DNA from: Trichodesmium sp050015995
Lineage (GTDB): Bacteria; Cyanobacteriota; Cyanobacteriia; Cyanobacteriales; Microcoleaceae
Length of the DNA: 64,000 nucleotides
Assembly (NCBI RefSeq): GCF_050015995.1
Contig: NZ_JBNHEP010000152.1
Coordinates: 43,416 to 107,415, forward strand
Reading direction: 5' to 3'
Each line of letters begins with the position of its first letter. Position 1 is the first letter of the stretch. Position numbers and translations under genes: made by a program. The notes under the pieces were generated by a model. That model made no database searches. It was not told the DNA's origin and saw only the letters and a program-made list of their open reading frames with translations. This document shows, piece by piece, positions 62,292 through 64,000 of the stretch.

Positions 62292-63863
62292 ATGAATCCA
62301 CAAAAATCACAGAATAATTCCTCTGTAATAATGATAGTAGATGATAAAAAATCTATGCGTCATCTCCTGCGTAAAGCATTAGAATCAGAAGGATATCAGA
62401 TAATAGAAGCAAAAAATGGCAAGCAATGCTTAGAAAAATGTAGTTTTCAAATACCAGATTTAATTTTAATAGATGCAATGATGCCAGAGATTGATGGCTT
62501 TGCTTGCTGTGTTAAATTACAAGAACTTTTTAGTCAGAATTTATCAAATAATTTATTTCCAGATAATAACCTAGATAGTAACCTAGATAGTAACCTAGAT
62601 AGTAACCTAGATAGTAACCCTTTACTTTATCAGACTCCATTGTTAATAATTACCTCTATTGAAGACAAAGAATTTGTTGACCTCGCCTTCGCAGTTGGTG
62701 CAATGGATTATATTACTAAACCAATTAAATGGTCTGTTTTACGTCAGCGAGTCCGTAGACTTTTGCAAATTAATAAACTGGTAAAAGAATTAAAACAGCA
62801 AACAGAAACTGCTAGATTTATGACGTTTATTCAAGAACGGATACGTCAATCATTAAACCTTGATGATCTTCTCAAAACTGCAGTACATGAAGTCCGCAAA
62901 TTTCTCAAAACTGACAGAGTATTCATATATAAATTTAAGCCAGATGGGACAGGAGAAGTAGTTATGGAATCTGTTAGTTGTAATCGAGAATCTATTGTAG
63001 AAAGCATGAGTAAATTTAGTGACAATGCACAGGATAAATCAGCTAATCAAGAACATATACCTATTGGAGATTTAATTCCATATCATGTTGAATTTCTGAG
63101 TAAGTTTCAAGTAAAAGCTAACTTAGTAGTACCAATATCAAAGATTAATACAGAACAAACGTCTGATGGGAATTTTGAGTATACTCAACAACAACTATGG
63201 GGATTATTAATTGCTCACCACTGTTCAACACCTAGAAAATGGCAATTTTCAGAAATGGATTTTATTGAATGTTTAGCGGGACAGTTAGCGATCGCTATAC
63301 AACAATCAGAACTATATCAAAAATTAGTAACTGCGAATCAAAAGTTAGTTGAATTTGCCAACTTTGATAGTTTAACTAAGGTTGCTAATCGTCGTGTGTT
63401 TGAGGAATATATAGACAGGGAGTGGCGACGAATGGCAAGGGAAAAAGCACCAATAGCTTTGATTCTATGTGACGTTGACTATTTCAAGCGCTACAATGAT
63501 ACTTATGGTCATCCAGCAGGAGATATGTGTCTGCAAGCAATTGCTAATGTCATTAAAGCAGAAGTCAAGCGACCAGCAGATTTAGTAGCACGTTACGGTG
63601 GGGAAGAATTTGTAGTTGTATTACCTCAAACAGATGCTCAAGGTGGATTTCATCTAGCAGAATTGATTCGTAAGCGACTTTTAGATTTAAAGTTAGTTAA
63701 TGCTGGTTCTCAAATATCAGAATTTGTTACCATGAGTTTAGGTGTAGCAAGCACTATTCCTGTACCTGAATATTCCTGGGGAAAGTTGATTAAAATAGCA
63801 GATGAAGCTCTCTATCAAGCAAAGGAAGAAGGACGCGATCGGACAATTATTCAAACTTTTTGA
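62292..63863 (+). CDS. Response regulator: receiver-GAF-GGDEF diguanylate cyclase
   Basis: 523 residues. Receiver 12-155 with Asp17/18, phospho-site Asp61 (LILIDAMMPEIDG), Thr121 and Lys133, all present; a loop carries the repeat NLDS x4 (93-108). GAF 175-345 resembles cyanobacterial phytochrome-like GAFs (FIYKFKPDGTGEVVMESV, LIAHHCSTPRKW) but lacks the usual Cys-His bilin attachment pair. GGDEF 355-523: DSLTKVANRR, the active site RYGGEEF, and the inhibitory RxxD site (RPAD) five residues before it. It makes c-di-GMP and is probably product-inhibited. It lies 123 bp after the hybrid kinase, a likely phospho-donor. Confidence 0.93.
   Translation: MNPQKSQNNSSVIMIVDDKKSMRHLLRKALESEGYQIIEAKNGKQCLEKCSFQIPDLILIDAMMPEIDGFACCVKLQELFSQNLSNNLFPDNNLDSNLDSNLDSNLDSNPLLYQTPLLIITSIEDKEFVDLAFAVGAMDYITKPIKWSVLRQRVRRLLQINKLVKELKQQTETARFMTFIQERIRQSLNLDDLLKTAVHEVRKFLKTDRVFIYKFKPDGTGEVVMESVSCNRESIVESMSKFSDNAQDKSANQEHIPIGDLIPYHVEFLSKFQVKANLVVPISKINTEQTSDGNFEYTQQQLWGLLIAHHCSTPRKWQFSEMDFIECLAGQLAIAIQQSELYQKLVTANQKLVEFANFDSLTKVANRRVFEEYIDREWRRMAREKAPIALILCDVDYFKRYNDTYGHPAGDMCLQAIANVIKAEVKRPADLVARYGGEEFVVVLPQTDAQGGFHLAELIRKRLLDLKLVNAGSQISEFVTMSLGVASTIPVPEYSWGKLIKIADEALYQAKEEGRDRTIIQTF
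62567..62619 (+). repeat. 12-bp coding tandem repeat (taacctagatag)
   Basis: Four to five copies of taacctagatag encode Asn-Leu-Asp-Ser repeats within the receiver domain. It lies in a surface loop after the phospho-acceptor helix, so the fold can tolerate it. Confidence 0.9.
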
Positions 63864-63940
63864 GGACTATAGCTAAGAAAGAATTGCTTAGGACATGGAC
63901 TGATGATGAATCTTAGACTAAGAAACACTTTTCCAACTGT

Positions 63941-64000
63941 TCTGTGTTCCCTGTTCCCTGTTCCCTGTTCCCTGTTCCCTGTTCCCTGTTCCCTGTTCCC
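63941..64000. repeat. Heptamer tandem repeat (ttccctg), runs off the window
   Basis: At least eight perfect copies of gttccct up to the last base. Short tandemly repeated heptamers (STRR) are known from filamentous cyanobacteria. The same heptamer occurs at about 32648-32690 and 56366-56403, and the related ttcccta at 36263-36291. Confidence 0.95.

Overview
The window looks like a chromosomal scaffold from a filamentous, Oscillatoriales-type cyanobacterium. The DNA is AT-rich and carries many HIP1 octamers (gcgatcgc). Typical cyanobacterial families are present: XisH/XisI, a two-domain CbiX chelatase, an oxidoreductase-SelD fusion, kinases with ARC6-like IMS domains, a GUN4 domain and an ethylene-receptor-like sensor. 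Long intergenic stretches are filled with MITE-like inverted repeats and heptamer repeats. Coding density is low. Several genes are split by one in-frame stop codon, which suggests a genome with much ongoing gene decay. A 100-N assembly gap lies at 29454-29553.

Layout. 1-1859: a stack of addiction-type modules (XisI tail, antitoxin with a MazF stub, xisH-xisI, antitoxin-PIN toxin). 2005-6564: a seven-gene minus-strand cluster built around two DUF2589 proteins and two paralogous proteins of unknown function; it is divergent from an AAA-like ATPase gene (7224-8705) that is cut by a 29-bp palindrome carrying an in-frame stop. 9320-19903: envelope-related genes (FHA-ABC transporter, DacB-like carboxypeptidase, sulfotransferase-like protein, flippase with a triplicated 5' end, DUF1460 amidase).

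20287-30028: a same-strand signalling island of Ser/Thr kinase, caspase-like protease, NACHT NTPase, CHAT-type protease and a second Ser/Thr kinase. The NACHT protein near its N terminus and the CHAT protein at its C terminus share a short motif (G-x-V-G-Q-A-x-R-D-L-x-Q). This arrangement recalls amyloid-signalling NLR/effector pairs and is one of the best candidates here for an undescribed system. 30432-38680: a VanY-type peptidase, a haem-oxygenase-like oxidase, CbiX, a WD40-like gene split by a stop, and oxidoreductase-SelD.

38985-48365: a giant secreted hemagglutinin-like protein with a C-terminal CHAT protease, split by one amber codon. 48726-53285: an M48 metalloprotease and a striking five-module protein (macro, SLOG/LOG, GUN4, pentapeptide repeats, receiver). 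54476-63863: TPR genes (one intact, one decayed), a TnpB remnant, WecB, and two signalling genes: a hybrid histidine kinase with an ethylene-receptor-like membrane domain, and a receiver-GAF-GGDEF diguanylate cyclase.

All family assignments were made by reading motifs in the translated sequence; no database search was run.
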